From the NCBI GenBank assembly GCA_964480365.1, contig CAYZPM010000021.1:3672-67671 (forward strand): a DNA stretch of 64,000 nucleotides. Direction: 5' to 3'. Every line of letters begins with the position of its first letter. Position 1 is the first letter of the stretch. A program made the translations under genes and the position numbers. The notes beneath the pieces were generated by a model, which had not been told where the DNA came from, made no database searches, and saw nothing but the letters and a program-made list of their open reading frames with translations. Of this stretch, positions 41,315 through 52,102 are shown piece after piece. The DNA comes from CAIQPV01 sp964480365. GTDB taxonomy: Bacteria; Pseudomonadota; Gammaproteobacteria; Burkholderiales; Gallionellaceae.

Positions 41315-43224
41315 TCCGCAATCGTTTTATTTCGGCCAGCCTTTTTCGCGGCATACAAGCGTTTGTCGGCCAGTTGCAGCAACATTTCGACATTTAACAA
41401 TTCCGGTTTCTTGTGCGCCAGCCCAATACTGATAGTGAGATGAAAATCCGGACCGGTAGGGCTGTGGATATTGCTCGCCGCGACGTTCAGGCGCAACCTT
41501 TCCGCATACTGAAAAACCTGATCCGGCTGTGAATCCGGGCAAATCAACAAAAATTCTTCGCCACCCAAACGGCACACCACGTCCTGCTTGCGCGCAGTCA
41601 AGCGCAGGACATTGGCCACTTGTTTCAACACGTCGTCCCCCACCTTGTGGCCGTAGGTGTCGTTAATCTGTTTGAAACGATCTATATCCACCATCATGCA
41701 CGACAGGGGGCGACCACTGCGCTCGGCCAGTGCCCACTGCCGATCCAGTTGTTCGATCGCATAACGGCGGTTGGGCAGTTCGGTGAGGACATCGGTAAGC
41801 GCAAGTTGTTGCAAGCGCTGGTTCGAAGCCGCCAGTTCGGCAGCGAATTCGCGCAATTGCTGGCGGTCATATTCCAGCTCTTCCTGAAGCTGCACCACGC
41901 GCTGCGCTGCCCACATTCTTGCCCCCAGCACCTTGAAGTTAATCGGCTTGGTAAGATAATCGTTCGCTCCTGCCTCAAACGCCTCCACCAGCCGTTCAGT
42001 ACTTTCCTGGGCGGTGACGATAAAAACATAGATGTTACGCCATGCCGGGTTCTGCCTGAGCGCCTTGCAAAATTCGATACCATCCATCTCGGGCATAGCC
42101 CAGTCGGTGATGATGAGTTGCGGCATGGATTCTTCGACCAAGCGCAAAGCCTCCACGCCGCTGCGTGCCGTGGTCACCGTATGTCCGGCTTGAAGCAGCA
42201 GGTGTTGCAGCATCAGCAAAATGCTGCGGTCGTCCTCCACCAGCAAGATGCGCAACTTGTAGGGCGTCACTACCTTGCTTCGCAACGCCTCGACATTCAG
42301 CATTTCCGGTGCCAACGGCACCGCTTCCAGTAATTCAGCGAAGGGGGGAACCTTCACCGAATGGATGCCAAATAGATTGCTCCACTCATGCCACTCTTTC
42401 ATCGCGTTGTCGCCAAGCTCGATAAGCATGTCCGTTTCAACGCCCAGCCGGGTGGCAAGCAACATCAGCCTGGACACCATCTTGCGCCGGAGCGGTTCTT
42501 TGGCCAGACATACCGAAGCGAGATAGTTCGCGACATGCAGCACGTTTAGCAGACGCCAGTCCCGGCTGCCCTCCGCGCCCCCAGCCAGATCGGGCTCCTC
42601 ATGGTGCAAGGCGATTTTTTGGAACACCAGCGGCATCCCCCAGTCAGCCAGCAATTCCTTGGTCAATTGGTTGTGATTCAGGCCGAACTCAGCGAGTTCA
42701 AGATCGGACAGCCCGGCATCCGCTGCCTCAACTTTTTCGAGGATGACCGCATATTCTTGCGGATACGACGATGCCAGCGCCAAGCGGCCTACCTGCCCGA
42801 GCAGGCCCAGGACAAAGACTTCTTCATGTGAGCCGATATTGCTATGCAACATCAGGCTCTGTGCGGCAATTGCCGTCAGCAGTGATCTGCCCCAAAATTC
42901 CTGATAATCGAATTTCTTGCATGCCCCGTCACGGTTCCCATCTATCAGCGACAGACCCAGCACCAGTTGCCGCAAAGCGTTCAGTCCCAGCACCGTAACT
43001 GCATCCAACACAGAGGCAATAGGCCGCGTCTGGTAAAACACCACCGCATTGGCTATCTTGATGACACGACCAGACAACGCAGGATCAGCCTTAATCGCAT
43101 GGGCAATCTCATGATTCGTTACGTCGTCTTTCTGGGTGAGCCGAATCACCTGCAAGGCGATGCCCTTGGGGGAGGGCAAATTTCCGTCTGCCTTGAGTGC
43201 TTCAAACTTTGGATCGCTGACCAT
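41311..43224 (-). CDS. HDOD-REC-GGDEF signalling protein (diguanylate cyclase)
   Basis: This 637-residue protein has an N-terminal HDOD domain (LPSPKGIALQVIRLTQ, DPALSGRVIKIAN, about residues 10-210), a linker, a receiver domain starting KLRILLVEDDRSILLMLQ near residue 325 with phospho-acceptor Asp in LIITDWAMPEMDG, and a C-terminal GGDEF domain with LTELPNRRYAIEQLD and RLGGEEFLLICP. The GGEEF site is intact, so c-di-GMP synthesis is likely. The HDOD domain may sense or bind a partner. No kinase gene is near. Confidence 0.92.
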   Translation of the reverse strand: MVSDPKFEALKADGNLPSPKGIALQVIRLTQKDDVTNHEIAHAIKADPALSGRVIKIANAVVFYQTRPIASVLDAVTVLGLNALRQLVLGLSLIDGNRDGACKKFDYQEFWGRSLLTAIAAQSLMLHSNIGSHEEVFVLGLLGQVGRLALASSYPQEYAVILEKVEAADAGLSDLELAEFGLNHNQLTKELLADWGMPLVFQKIALHHEEPDLAGGAEGSRDWRLLNVLHVANYLASVCLAKEPLRRKMVSRLMLLATRLGVETDMLIELGDNAMKEWHEWSNLFGIHSVKVPPFAELLEAVPLAPEMLNVEALRSKVVTPYKLRILLVEDDRSILLMLQHLLLQAGHTVTTARSGVEALRLVEESMPQLIITDWAMPEMDGIEFCKALRQNPAWRNIYVFIVTAQESTERLVEAFEAGANDYLTKPINFKVLGARMWAAQRVVQLQEELEYDRQQLREFAAELAASNQRLQQLALTDVLTELPNRRYAIEQLDRQWALAERSGRPLSCMMVDIDRFKQINDTYGHKVGDDVLKQVANVLRLTARKQDVVCRLGGEEFLLICPDSQPDQVFQYAERLRLNVAASNIHSPTGPDFHLTISIGLAHKKPELLNVEMLLQLADKRLYAAKKAGRNKTIAD

Positions 43225-43314
43225 ATTCTATGGTAGACCTTACGCCTAAACTATTTCTGAGCCGGGACTATACCACTATGAATGGCAAGGTGTAATCTCG
43301 TTAACAAATGTTGT

Positions 43315-43956
43315 TTAGCCGCGCTGTCTGCGATGGCGGATAAATTCACGAATGGCGGGCAGAAAGGAGATGAAAACGATGCCGGCGACCATCAGCGTGA
43401 GGTTGTTCTTGACCACAGGAATATTGCCGAAGAAATAGCCGAGCGCCACGAAACAGCTGATCCAGCACACACTACCCAAAGCGCTGAACGACAAGAACAA
43501 GCGGTAGCCCATCAGGCCGACACCGGCCACGAACGGCGCAAAGGTGCGAATGATGGGCAGGAAACGCGCGAACAGGATGGTCTTGCCGCCGTGCTTCTTG
43601 TAGAAGGCATGGGTCTTGTCCAAATGCTCGCGCCGGATAAAGCGCGAATTAGCGCGATGCACCAACTTCTTGCCGACCAGCCGTCCGATCCAGTAATTGG
43701 TGTTGTCGCCGGAGAAGGCCGCCAGCATCAACAACGGCATCAGGATACGCAACTCCATGGAACCCATGCCGCACAATGCGCCCGCCACAAACAGCAGCGA
43801 GTCGCCCGGCAGGAAGGGCGCAACCACCAGCCCGGTCTCGGCGAAGATGATAAGGAATAGGATGGCGTAAACCCAGTCGCCGTATTGCTGTATCAACGAC
43901 AACAGGTGCGTGTCCAGATGCAGGACAATATCGAGAAGAGATATAAGAAAATCCAA
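43315..43956 (-). CDS. DedA family membrane protein
   Basis: The 213-residue protein has the DedA/SNARE-associated motif set: FAETGLVVAPFLPGDSLLFV, GALCGMGSMELRIL, then a reentrant region ending with GKTILFARFLPIIRTFAPFV and GVGLMGYRLF. About five hydrophobic segments. DedA proteins act in membrane lipid flipping (undecaprenyl phosphate or phosphatidylethanolamine) and membrane potential upkeep. The E and R residues of the reentrant loops are present. It is followed by a REP-like hairpin and secF. Confidence 0.9.
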   Translation of the reverse strand: MDFLISLLDIVLHLDTHLLSLIQQYGDWVYAILFLIIFAETGLVVAPFLPGDSLLFVAGALCGMGSMELRILMPLLMLAAFSGDNTNYWIGRLVGKKLVHRANSRFIRREHLDKTHAFYKKHGGKTILFARFLPIIRTFAPFVAGVGLMGYRLFLSFSALGSVCWISCFVALGYFFGNIPVVKNNLTLMVAGIVFISFLPAIREFIRHRRQRG

Positions 43957-43977
43957 TTAGGAAAACCCTCAGAAGTC

Positions 43978-44003
43978 GTCATTCCCGCGAAGGCGGGAAT
44001 GAC
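43978..44003. repeat. REP-like hairpin (CATTCCCGCGAAGGCGGGAA family)
   Basis: GTCATTCCCGCGAAGGCGGG followed by AATGAC, a perfect 11-bp stem palindrome between secF and dedA. Same family as 30211-30293 and 37130-37157. Confidence 0.9.
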
Positions 44004-44027
44004 GGTATTCGAATTTTTGAGGCATAC

Positions 44028-44960
44028 CTACGGCAAAACTTCTTCAGCTTCGGTCTTTTCCGGCTTGATAAAATCCTCGCGCGACACGCCGAATATCATC
44101 AGCAGTGGGCTGGCAACCAGCACCGAGGAATAGATACTGAACAGGATGCCAATGGTCAGCGCCAGCGCGAAATAGTGTAGCGTCTCGCCACCGAGGAACA
44201 GCATTGAGGTCACCATTATTTGCGTGCAGCCGTGAGTGATGATGGTGCGCGACATGGTACGGGTGATGGCGTTATCGATAATCCCGGCCACTTCGGTCTT
44301 GCGCAACTTGCGGAAGTTTTCACGAATCCGGTCGAATACCACCACCGATTCGTTCACAGAATAGCCCAGCACTGCCAGCACCGCTGCCAGAACCGGGAGC
44401 GAAAATTCCCACTGGAATGCAGCGAAGAAGCCAAGAATGATGACCACGTCGTGCAGGTTAGCGATGATCGCGGCAAGGCCGAATTTCCATTCGAAGCGCA
44501 TCCACAGATAGCAGACGATCCCGAGTGAAACCAGCAACAACGCCATCGCACCGTTCTCCACCAACTCCTTGCCCACCTGCGGGCCGACGAATTCGACACG
44601 ACGCATCTCAACGCTGGCGTCCTGCGAATGCAACGCATCGCGCACCTGTTCACTCAGTTTCGAGCCAGAAGTATTCTCCTTGAGCGGAACCTGAATCAGC
44701 ACATCGTGGCTGGTGCCGAAATTCTGCACCTGCGCATCTTTCAGCCCGATACCACCCAATTGCTCGCGCACCTTGTTCAGGTCGGCAGGCTGGGCGTAGT
44801 GCATTTCCAGCACCGTTCCTCCAGTGAAATCCACTCCAAAATTTAACCCGCGCGTGGCGAGAAAAATGACGGCGACGATGAAAGTAACCAGTGAAATACT
44901 GGTGGTGTACCGTCCATAACTCATGAACGGGATGTCTTGCTTAATGCGGAAAAATTCCAT
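44028..44960 (-). CDS. secF: Protein translocase subunit SecF
   Basis: The 310-residue protein has the SecF plan: a first helix near ISLVTFIVAVIFLATRGLNF, the GVDFTGGTVLEM motif, a periplasmic part, then five membrane helices with VLGYSVNESVVVFDRIRENF and ITRTMSRTIITHGCTQ. It forms SecDF with the neighbouring gene and uses the proton gradient to pull exported proteins outward. Gap to secD is 11 bp. Confidence 0.96.
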   Translation of the reverse strand: MEFFRIKQDIPFMSYGRYTTSISLVTFIVAVIFLATRGLNFGVDFTGGTVLEMHYAQPADLNKVREQLGGIGLKDAQVQNFGTSHDVLIQVPLKENTSGSKLSEQVRDALHSQDASVEMRRVEFVGPQVGKELVENGAMALLLVSLGIVCYLWMRFEWKFGLAAIIANLHDVVIILGFFAAFQWEFSLPVLAAVLAVLGYSVNESVVVFDRIRENFRKLRKTEVAGIIDNAITRTMSRTIITHGCTQIMVTSMLFLGGETLHYFALALTIGILFSIYSSVLVASPLLMIFGVSREDFIKPEKTEAEEVLP

Positions 44961-44971
44961 GTCGTGTCTTC

Positions 44972-46783
44972 CTAGCCTATCGCCACTTTGGTCAAACGCG
45001 GCTTGCGCCCATAAATCAAATTAACCAGCGCACGCGAAACCAGCACCGCGCTGAACATCGAGGTCAGGATGCCCAGACACAACACCACGGCAAAGCCGCG
45101 CACCGGGCCAGAGCCGAACATGAACAGAGCAATGCCCGCAATCAAGGTGGTGATGTTGGAGTCAAGGATGGTGCCGAACGCATGCTCGTAACCCGCATTA
45201 ATGGAAGCCTGCGGCGTATTGCCATTGCGCAGCTCTTCGCGAATGCGCTCATTGATCAGCACATTGGAGTCAATCGCCATACCCAGAGTCAGCGCGATAG
45301 CCGCCATGCCCGGCAAGGTCAGCGTGGCCTGCAGCATGGACAGCAGCGCCACCAGCAGCAGCAGGTTGACGCCTAGCGCCAGCACGGAAACCCCGCCGAA
45401 CATCAGGTAGTAGGCAATCATGAAAACCGCGATGGCGGTAAAGCCGATCTGCGTGGAATGAAAGCCGCGCGAAATGTTTTCCGCTCCCAGGCTGGGGCCG
45501 ACGGTACGCTCTTCTACTATCTCCATTGGTGCCGCCAGTGCGCCCGCACGCAGCAACAGCGCGGTATTCTTGGTCTCTTCGGTGGTCATCCTGCCGGTGA
45601 TCTGCACGCGCCCACCGCCGATTTCCTCGCGTATCACCGGAGCTGTGACAATTTCGCCTTTGCCTTTTTCAAACAGGATAATGGCCATGCGCTTGCCCAC
45701 GTTCTCGCGCGTCGCGTCCTTGAATTTGCGTGCGCCGATGCCATCCAGATTAATATGCACCGCCGGTTCGTTATCGCGGTTATCGAAGCCGGGCTGCGCA
45801 TCACTGATGCGTTCGCCGGTAAAAATCACAGCCTTCTTCACCAGCAATGGGGTACCGTCCGTTTCCTTGAACATTTCGGTTCCGAACGGTGCGGGAGACC
45901 CCTCGACGTAATGATGCTCCTCATCCACCAAGCGCACTTCCAGCGTCGCGGTACGACCCAGAATGTCTTTCGCACGCGCCGTGTCCTGCACGCCGGGCAG
46001 TTGCACCACGATGCGGTCTGCGCCCTGCTGCTGGATCACCGGCTCGGCCACGCCCAGTTCGTTGACCCGATTGCGCAAGGTGACCAGATTCTGCTGCACC
46101 GCAGAATCCTGGATGCGTTTTTCTTCTTCCGGTTTGAGCGTGGCAAGCAGCAGAAATTCGCCGCCCTCATCCTTGTCGCTAAGGAACAGCCCGCCGAAGC
46201 GTTGCTTGATTTCCCCCTCGCCCTTGCTGCGCGTTTCCGCGTCGCGGAATTTGACCGTCACCAAATTGCCATCGCGGTTCACGCCGGAATAGGCAATATT
46301 CTGTTCGCGCAAGGTGCTGCGGATATCGCTGGCAGCGGACTCCAGCGCCTTATCCAGCGCGCCTTTCATGTCGATCTGCAACAAAAAATGCACGCCACCG
46401 CGCAAATCCAGACCAAGATACATGGGCAGTGCGTTGATGCCGGTGAGCCACTGCGGCGAACGCGGCAACAGGTTCAGCGCCACCACGTAATCCTCGCCCA
46501 GATTGGTTTGCAGGATGTCCTTGGCCTTCAATTGGCTGTCGGTATCGCCGAAGCGCGCCTTGACGCTGGTGGCATCCAATGAAATTGCATCGGGATTGAG
46601 ACTGGCAGCCTTGAGCGCGGATTCCACTCGCCCCATCAGGGCACTATCCGCCTTGAGGCTTGAGCGTAATGGTGACACCTGCACCGCCGGGGATTCGCCG
46701 TAGAAGTTGGGCAGGGTGTAAACCAGCCCAATAACGAACGCGACAAGAATCAGCAGGTTTTTCCACAGCGGGTATTGGTTCAT
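44972..46783 (-). CDS. secD: Protein translocase subunit SecD
   Basis: This 603-residue protein has a first helix NLLILVAFVIGLVYTLPNFY, the motif LGLDLRGGVHFLLQIDMKGA, a large periplasmic domain, GGRVQITGRMTTEETKNTAL with the following ALLLRAGALAAPMEIVEERT, and five C-terminal helices with ALTLGMAIDSNVLINERIRE. It is full length. Order yajC-secD-secF downstream of tgt is the classical proteobacterial arrangement. Confidence 0.97.
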   Translation of the reverse strand: MNQYPLWKNLLILVAFVIGLVYTLPNFYGESPAVQVSPLRSSLKADSALMGRVESALKAASLNPDAISLDATSVKARFGDTDSQLKAKDILQTNLGEDYVVALNLLPRSPQWLTGINALPMYLGLDLRGGVHFLLQIDMKGALDKALESAASDIRSTLREQNIAYSGVNRDGNLVTVKFRDAETRSKGEGEIKQRFGGLFLSDKDEGGEFLLLATLKPEEEKRIQDSAVQQNLVTLRNRVNELGVAEPVIQQQGADRIVVQLPGVQDTARAKDILGRTATLEVRLVDEEHHYVEGSPAPFGTEMFKETDGTPLLVKKAVIFTGERISDAQPGFDNRDNEPAVHINLDGIGARKFKDATRENVGKRMAIILFEKGKGEIVTAPVIREEIGGGRVQITGRMTTEETKNTALLLRAGALAAPMEIVEERTVGPSLGAENISRGFHSTQIGFTAIAVFMIAYYLMFGGVSVLALGVNLLLLVALLSMLQATLTLPGMAAIALTLGMAIDSNVLINERIREELRNGNTPQASINAGYEHAFGTILDSNITTLIAGIALFMFGSGPVRGFAVVLCLGILTSMFSAVLVSRALVNLIYGRKPRLTKVAIG

Positions 46784-46924
46784 TGCATTACCTCAGTTAC
46801 TTCTAAAAAATTCAAAGTTCGCCCAAATGCAAGGCGCGAAAAAATTTTAGCAGCGCCGCATATGGGGTATATGTAAGCAAGAAAATTTTTGAGCAACACA
46901 GCAGTTGGGATGAAATTTGAATTT

Positions 46925-47263
46925 TTAAATCGACTTGATGGTTCCCTTGGGCAGCACGGTCTGCACCGCACTTTTCTGGACATTAATAATCACGCCATCT
47001 GCCACTTCCATGCTGACATAGTTTTCTTCCAATTTACTGACGCGCCCCAACAGGCCACCGGCAGCCACCACCTCGTCACCTTTTTGCAGCGCCTCGATCA
47101 TGGTTTTCTGTTCCTTCGCACGCTTCTGCTGCGGGCGCAGAATCAGGAAATAAAACACGATGATCAGCACAAACAAAGGAAGGTACTGGAATACACCACC
47201 GTCTGCCGAAGGTACTACACCATCGGCATAGGCATTGCTGATAAACAGGTTAGTCAATGGCAT
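46925..47263 (-). CDS. yajC: Preprotein translocase subunit YajC
   Basis: The 112-residue protein starts MPLTNLFISNAYADGVVPSA, has one membrane helix with YLPLFVLIIVFYFLILRPQQ and the conserved KRAKEQKTMIEALQKGDEVV and TAGG-like VAAGGLLGRVSKLEENYV segment. The ATG at 47263 is chosen because it lies just upstream of the conserved N-terminus; a longer frame enters the tgt region and has no homology I recognise. About 140 bp separate it from secD. Confidence 0.93.
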   Translation of the reverse strand: MPLTNLFISNAYADGVVPSADGGVFQYLPLFVLIIVFYFLILRPQQKRAKEQKTMIEALQKGDEVVAAGGLLGRVSKLEENYVSMEVADGVIINVQKSAVQTVLPKGTIKSI

Positions 47264-47301
47264 CTCGCAAACTCCGGTAAAAATCAAAGGCGCGCATTCT
47301 A

Positions 47302-48413
<1,112 letters not shown>

Positions 48414-48417
<4 letters not shown>

Positions 48418-49436
48418 GGTTTTCTTTCAATCAACATCGCATCGCCATAACTGAAGAAACGATACTCCTCCTCCACCGCATGGCGATAGGCGGCGAGCAT
48501 TTCGCTCATACCACCGAAAGCACACACCAGCATCAGTAGGGTGGACTTGGGTAAATGGAAGTTGGTGAGCAGCACATCCACCACATTGAAGCGATAGCCC
48601 GGCGTGATGAAGATGTTGGTCTCGCCTTCTCCCGCTTTTAGCTCACTCTGCACAGCCGCGCTTTCCAGCGCGCGCAGGCTGGTGGTGCCCACCGCAATGA
48701 CGCGCCCACCCCGCGCCTTGGCTTCACGAATGGCATCCACCGTAGATTGCGGAATTGTGTAGCGCTCGCTGTGCATGACATGCTCATGAGTATGTTCCGC
48801 GCGCACCGGCTGGAAGGTGCCTGCGCCGACATGCAGGGTGACATAGGCTATCTGTGTGCCCCGCGCGCGCAAGGCGGCGAGCATGGTCTCGTCGAAATGC
48901 AGCCCCGCCGTGGGCGCGGCCACCGCGCCGGGTTGGCGCGCGAACACGGTTTGGTAGCGTTCTTCGTCCCCGGCATCGGCAACGTGGGTAATGTACGGTG
49001 GCAGCGGTAACTGGCCGTATCGTTCCAGCAAGACCAGCACATTTTCCACACTGTCGAAACGCAGGCGATAAAACTCTCCATCTCGCCCCAACACCGTAAC
49101 CGGAATAACGTCGGCCAGCAGCAGTCGGCTATTCGGCCTGGGCGGTTTGCTGGCGCGGATTTGCGCCAGCACCTCATGCTCGCCGAACACGCGCTCGACC
49201 ATCACTTCGACCTTCCCTCCGCTGGCTTTCGTTCCGAACAGGCGCGCCTTCAGCACGCGCGTGTCGTTAAAAACCAGCAGGTCATTTTCCCCCACTAAGG
49301 TGGGTAAATCGATGAACAAACGGTCTTTCCACTCAGCCTCGCCAACATGTAACAGGCGGCTGGCGCCACGTTTTTCGGGCGGGTGTTGCGCAATCAGGCT
49401 CTCGGGAAGCGCAAAATCAAATTCGTCGGTGCGCAT
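48414..49436 (-). CDS. queA: S-adenosylmethionine:tRNA ribosyltransferase-isomerase
   Basis: The 340-residue protein starts MRTDEFDFALPESLIAQHPP, then LLVFNDTRVLKARLFGTKAS, VAAPTAGLHFDETMLAALRA and FHLPKSTLLMLVCAFGG, all QueA hallmarks. The ATG at 49436 is chosen since the family starts there; a longer frame would add 51 unrelated residues. It makes epoxyqueuosine from preQ1-tRNA, next in the pathway after tgt. Confidence 0.96.
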
Positions 49437-49744
49437 TGCAAAATGTTGCCAATATGTGAAAAGACGCCATTGTAGCTTGATGAAGAGGGCTGTTTCATGG
49501 ATAATTCGCGCCTTCCTAGCCCGGATGTTCCATAAATTCGCGTGGTCGCACAGGATTTTGTTTGATGTAGGATGTGTAGCAGGCGTCATGTTTTAGTTAC
49601 GGTATAACCTGAAGGTTAGCCTCCACTGAAACTTTGTTTTGTGGAGGAGTTGTGTAGTTATCCATACACCGACTTAACAAAATATTGCATATAAAACAAA
49701 ATTCTAGCAATGGCGCACGTAATTTTTTGAATATCCGGGCTGAG
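49437..49744. other. Intergenic region between divergent queA and tRNA-Leu
   Basis: About 308 bp that should contain the promoters for the leftward queA-secF run and for the tRNA. The sequence is AT-rich near 49595-49720. No open frame with a plausible product was recognised. Confidence 0.5.
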
Positions 49745-49831
49745 GCCGGGATGGCGGAATTGGTAGACGCGCTGGACTCAAAATCCAGTATCTGCGAGGA
49801 TGTGGGGGTTCGATTCCCCCTCCCGGCACCA
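49745..49831 (+). tRNA. tRNA-Leu (anticodon CAA)
   Basis: An 87-base tRNA with acceptor stem GCCGGGA/TCCCGGC, D-arm GCGGAATTGGTAGACGCG, anticodon stem CTGGA/TCCAG with loop CTCAAAA (anticodon CAA), a long class II variable arm and T-arm GGGGGTTCGATTCCCCC. The discriminator A and CCA end are encoded. It reads UUG leucine codons. Confidence 0.97.
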
Positions 49832-49942
49832 GACAAATTACTTTGTAAGCTTGTCAACCGAATAGGAAAGCCATGCGTTAATGCTTACTGACATTTAGTA
49901 ATGTCATAAACGTTTATCAACTACTAAAAATTGGAGTTTAAT

Positions 49943-50173
49943 ATGAAACTGTTGTCCACACTGATCGCTGCTATGTTTGCTGCTGCTTCTTTCACCGCTG
50001 TTGCTGCTGATGCAGCTAAGCCTGCTGCTGCTCCTGCTGCTATGGCTGCTCCTGCCAAGGCAGAAGCTGCTGCTCCTGCTGCTGCTCCAGAAGCAAAGCC
50101 AGCTAAGAAGGCAAAGAAGCATAAGAAGGCAAAGAAGGCAGCCGCTCCTGCTGCTGACGCACCAGCTAAGTAA
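49943..50173 (+). CDS. Small exported Ala/Lys-rich protein
   Basis: The 76-residue protein begins with a signal peptide, MKLLSTLIAAMFAAASFTAV ending near AVAADA, followed by AAKPAAAPAAMAAPAKAEAA and a basic end KKAKKHKKAKKAAAPAADAP. It is low complexity like small periplasmic proteins found in betaproteobacteria. GGAG lies six bases before the ATG at 49943, so this start is preferred over an ATG four codons upstream. A strong terminator follows. Function unknown. Confidence 0.75.
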   Translation: MKLLSTLIAAMFAAASFTAVAADAAKPAAAPAAMAAPAKAEAAAPAAAPEAKPAKKAKKHKKAKKAAAPAADAPAK

Positions 50174-50190
50174 TTTAGCGCAAGTCTAGA

Positions 50191-50218
50191 AAAGGCAGGG
50201 GCAACCCTGCCTTTTTTA
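50191..50218 (+). terminator. Rho-independent terminator
   Basis: AAAGGCAGGG GCAA CCCTGCCTTTTTT: a 9-bp GC-rich stem with a T-run, 18 bp after the Ala/Lys-rich gene. Confidence 0.93.
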
Positions 50219-50240
50219 TTTTTTCCGATAAATAAACACC

Positions 50241-50687
50241 ATGACCTGGAAACCCAACGTCACCGTAGCCGCCATCATTGAACAGGATGGGAAATTTCTG
50301 CTGGTGGAGGAACACACCTCGCAAGGCCTGCTGTTCAACCAACCTGCCGGACATCTTGAAGCCAACGAATCGCTGCTTGCCGCTGTGGCGCGCGAAACGC
50401 TGGAAGAGTCCGCTTACGAATTCGAGCCGCTACATCTAATCGGCATTTACCGCTGGCACGCCCCTGCATCCGACACCACCTACCTGCGTTTCGCCTTCAC
50501 CGGGCGCATACTCGCCCATCACCCGGAGCGCGCGCTGGATGAAGGCATCGTCCGCGCCGTATGGATGACGCCGGAAGAAATTCGCACAACGACTACTCGC
50601 CACCGCAGCCCGCTGATCCTGCAATGCGTGGAAGATTATCTCGCCGGGAAACGTTACCCGCTGGAGATCATCACTCATTATGATTAA
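50241..50687 (+). CDS. nudJ: Nudix phosphatase, NudJ-like
   Basis: This 148-residue protein starts MTWKPNVTVAAIIEQDGKFL and has the Nudix box GHLEANESLLAAVARETLEE then SAYEFEP. NPAGHLE-like NQPAGHLEANESL and the TTYLRFAFTGRIL segment fit NudJ, a hydrolase of hydroxymethylpyrimidine pyrophosphate and nucleotides. It overlaps mnmA by eight bases, a common pairing in proteobacteria. Confidence 0.88.
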   Translation: MTWKPNVTVAAIIEQDGKFLLVEEHTSQGLLFNQPAGHLEANESLLAAVARETLEESAYEFEPLHLIGIYRWHAPASDTTYLRFAFTGRILAHHPERALDEGIVRAVWMTPEEIRTTTTRHRSPLILQCVEDYLAGKRYPLEIITHYD

Positions 50688-51753
50688 ACGTGTAGTAGTC
50701 GGCATGTCAGGCGGAGTGGATTCCTCCGTCACCGCGCTGCTGCTGAAACAACAGGGCTTCGATGTCATCGGCCTGTTCATGAAGAACTGGGAAGATGACG
50801 ACGATGCGGACTATTGTTCCTCACGCCAGGATCTGATCGATGCGGTCTCCGTCGCCGACACCATCGACATTCCCATTGAAGCGGTAAATTTTTCCAAAGA
50901 ATATAAAGATCGCGTGTTCAGTTATTTCCTGCGCGAATACGAGGCCGGGCGCACGCCCAACCCGGACATCCTGTGCAACTCGGAAATCAAGTTCAAAGCC
51001 TTTCTGGAACACGCCATCGGCATGGGCGCGGACGCCATCGCCACCGGCCATTACGCGCAAATCCGCGAAGAGGATGGCAACTACCAACTGCTCAAGGCAG
51101 CCGACGCCAGCAAGGATCAGAGTTATTTTCTGCATCGCCTGAATCAGGTGCAATTGTCCAAAGCGATGTTCCCGCTGGGCAGGCTGCTCAAATCGCAAGT
51201 GCGCGATATCGCGCAGAATCATCATTTATCCAACCATGACAAGAAGGACAGCACAGGCATCTGCTTCATCGGCGAACGCCCGTTCCGCGAATTCCTCAAC
51301 CGCTACCTGCCCACCACTCCCGGCCCGATGGTCACGCCCGCAGGCGATGTGGTCGGGCAACACATGGGATTGTCTTTTTATACCCTCGGCCAGCGCCAGG
51401 GACTAGGCATAGGCGGCGGCAAGGAAGGAACCGGCGAACCGTGGTTTGTGGCGGCAAAAGACATGAGCGGCAACCGCCTGATCGTAGTGCAAGGCCACGA
51501 CCATCCCGACTTGCTGACGCCACATCTGCAGGCGATGGAGATGCACTGGATCAGCGGACATACGCCCGACTTGACGCGCGACTACGCCGCCAAGACCCGT
51601 TACCGCCAAGCCGATGCGTCTTGCCGCATCACGGCGTTATCCGGCGATCATGCCAGCTTCACCTTCGATGAAGCGCAATGGGCGGTCACGCCGGGGCAGT
51701 CGGTGGTGGTTTATGATGGGGAGGTTTGTTTGGGGGGCGGGATTATCACGTAG
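50680..51753 (+). CDS. mnmA: tRNA-specific 2-thiouridylase
   Basis: The 357-residue protein has the PP-loop VGMSGGVDSSVTALLL, the first catalytic Cys in TPNPDILCNSEIKFKAFL, the second in STGICFIGERPFREFL, and the C-terminal EAQWAVTPGQSVVVYDGEV segment. It thiolates U34 of Lys, Glu and Gln tRNAs. Both cysteines needed for persulfide chemistry are present. Its stop codon overlaps a short hairpin repeat. Confidence 0.96.
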   Translation: MIKRVVVGMSGGVDSSVTALLLKQQGFDVIGLFMKNWEDDDDADYCSSRQDLIDAVSVADTIDIPIEAVNFSKEYKDRVFSYFLREYEAGRTPNPDILCNSEIKFKAFLEHAIGMGADAIATGHYAQIREEDGNYQLLKAADASKDQSYFLHRLNQVQLSKAMFPLGRLLKSQVRDIAQNHHLSNHDKKDSTGICFIGERPFREFLNRYLPTTPGPMVTPAGDVVGQHMGLSFYTLGQRQGLGIGGGKEGTGEPWFVAAKDMSGNRLIVVQGHDHPDLLTPHLQAMEMHWISGHTPDLTRDYAAKTRYRQADASCRITALSGDHASFTFDEAQWAVTPGQSVVVYDGEVCLGGGIIT

Positions 51754-51771
51754 GTGCGAATTTATTCGCAC
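51750..51771. repeat. Single arm of the GTAGGTGCGAATTTATTCGCAC family
   Basis: Identical 22-bp sequence to 4977-4998, here forming one hairpin (GTGCGAA TTTA TTCGCAC) and including the mnmA stop codon. Confidence 0.9.
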
Positions 51772-51810
51772 TTGACCTTTGCGTGTGGCGCAAAGGTTAT
51801 ATCAAAACTA

Positions 51811-52055
51811 GGCAAATTCGCCGGTGGCAGACCGGCAACTGGTCACTTTTTCTTGCTTCGCCAAGAAAACGTAACCCAAAAGAAGGCGACGCCGCGCCAG
51901 CCTGCGGCTTCCTTCGGTTGAATGAATCCACCGGGGCGACCGTGCAACTTGCCCTGACGGAGCGCACACTACGCGCCCCATTACGAAACTCAAACAGTGC
52001 TCGCCGAAATCCCCCGATGGATTCATCCAACCGAAGTGGCGCAGAAGGGGGAGGA
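51811..52055 (+). repeat. Dispersed 250-bp repeat family, full copy
   Basis: Begins CAAATTCGCCGGTGGCAGAC, has CTTCGCCAAGAAAACGTAAC, a GGTTGAATGAATCCACCGG arm, the core GCAACTTGCCCTGACGGAGC and CTCAAACAGTGCTCGCC, and an inverted CGATGGATTCATCCAACCG arm. It shares order and core with 36880-37113 and the 5' part with 35495-35622. Overlapping short frames here are artefacts. Confidence 0.8.
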
Positions 52056-52102
52056 AAAGCAGCATAATGCTACGACTACAAACCTGACCCCTTGCGCTCT
52101 TC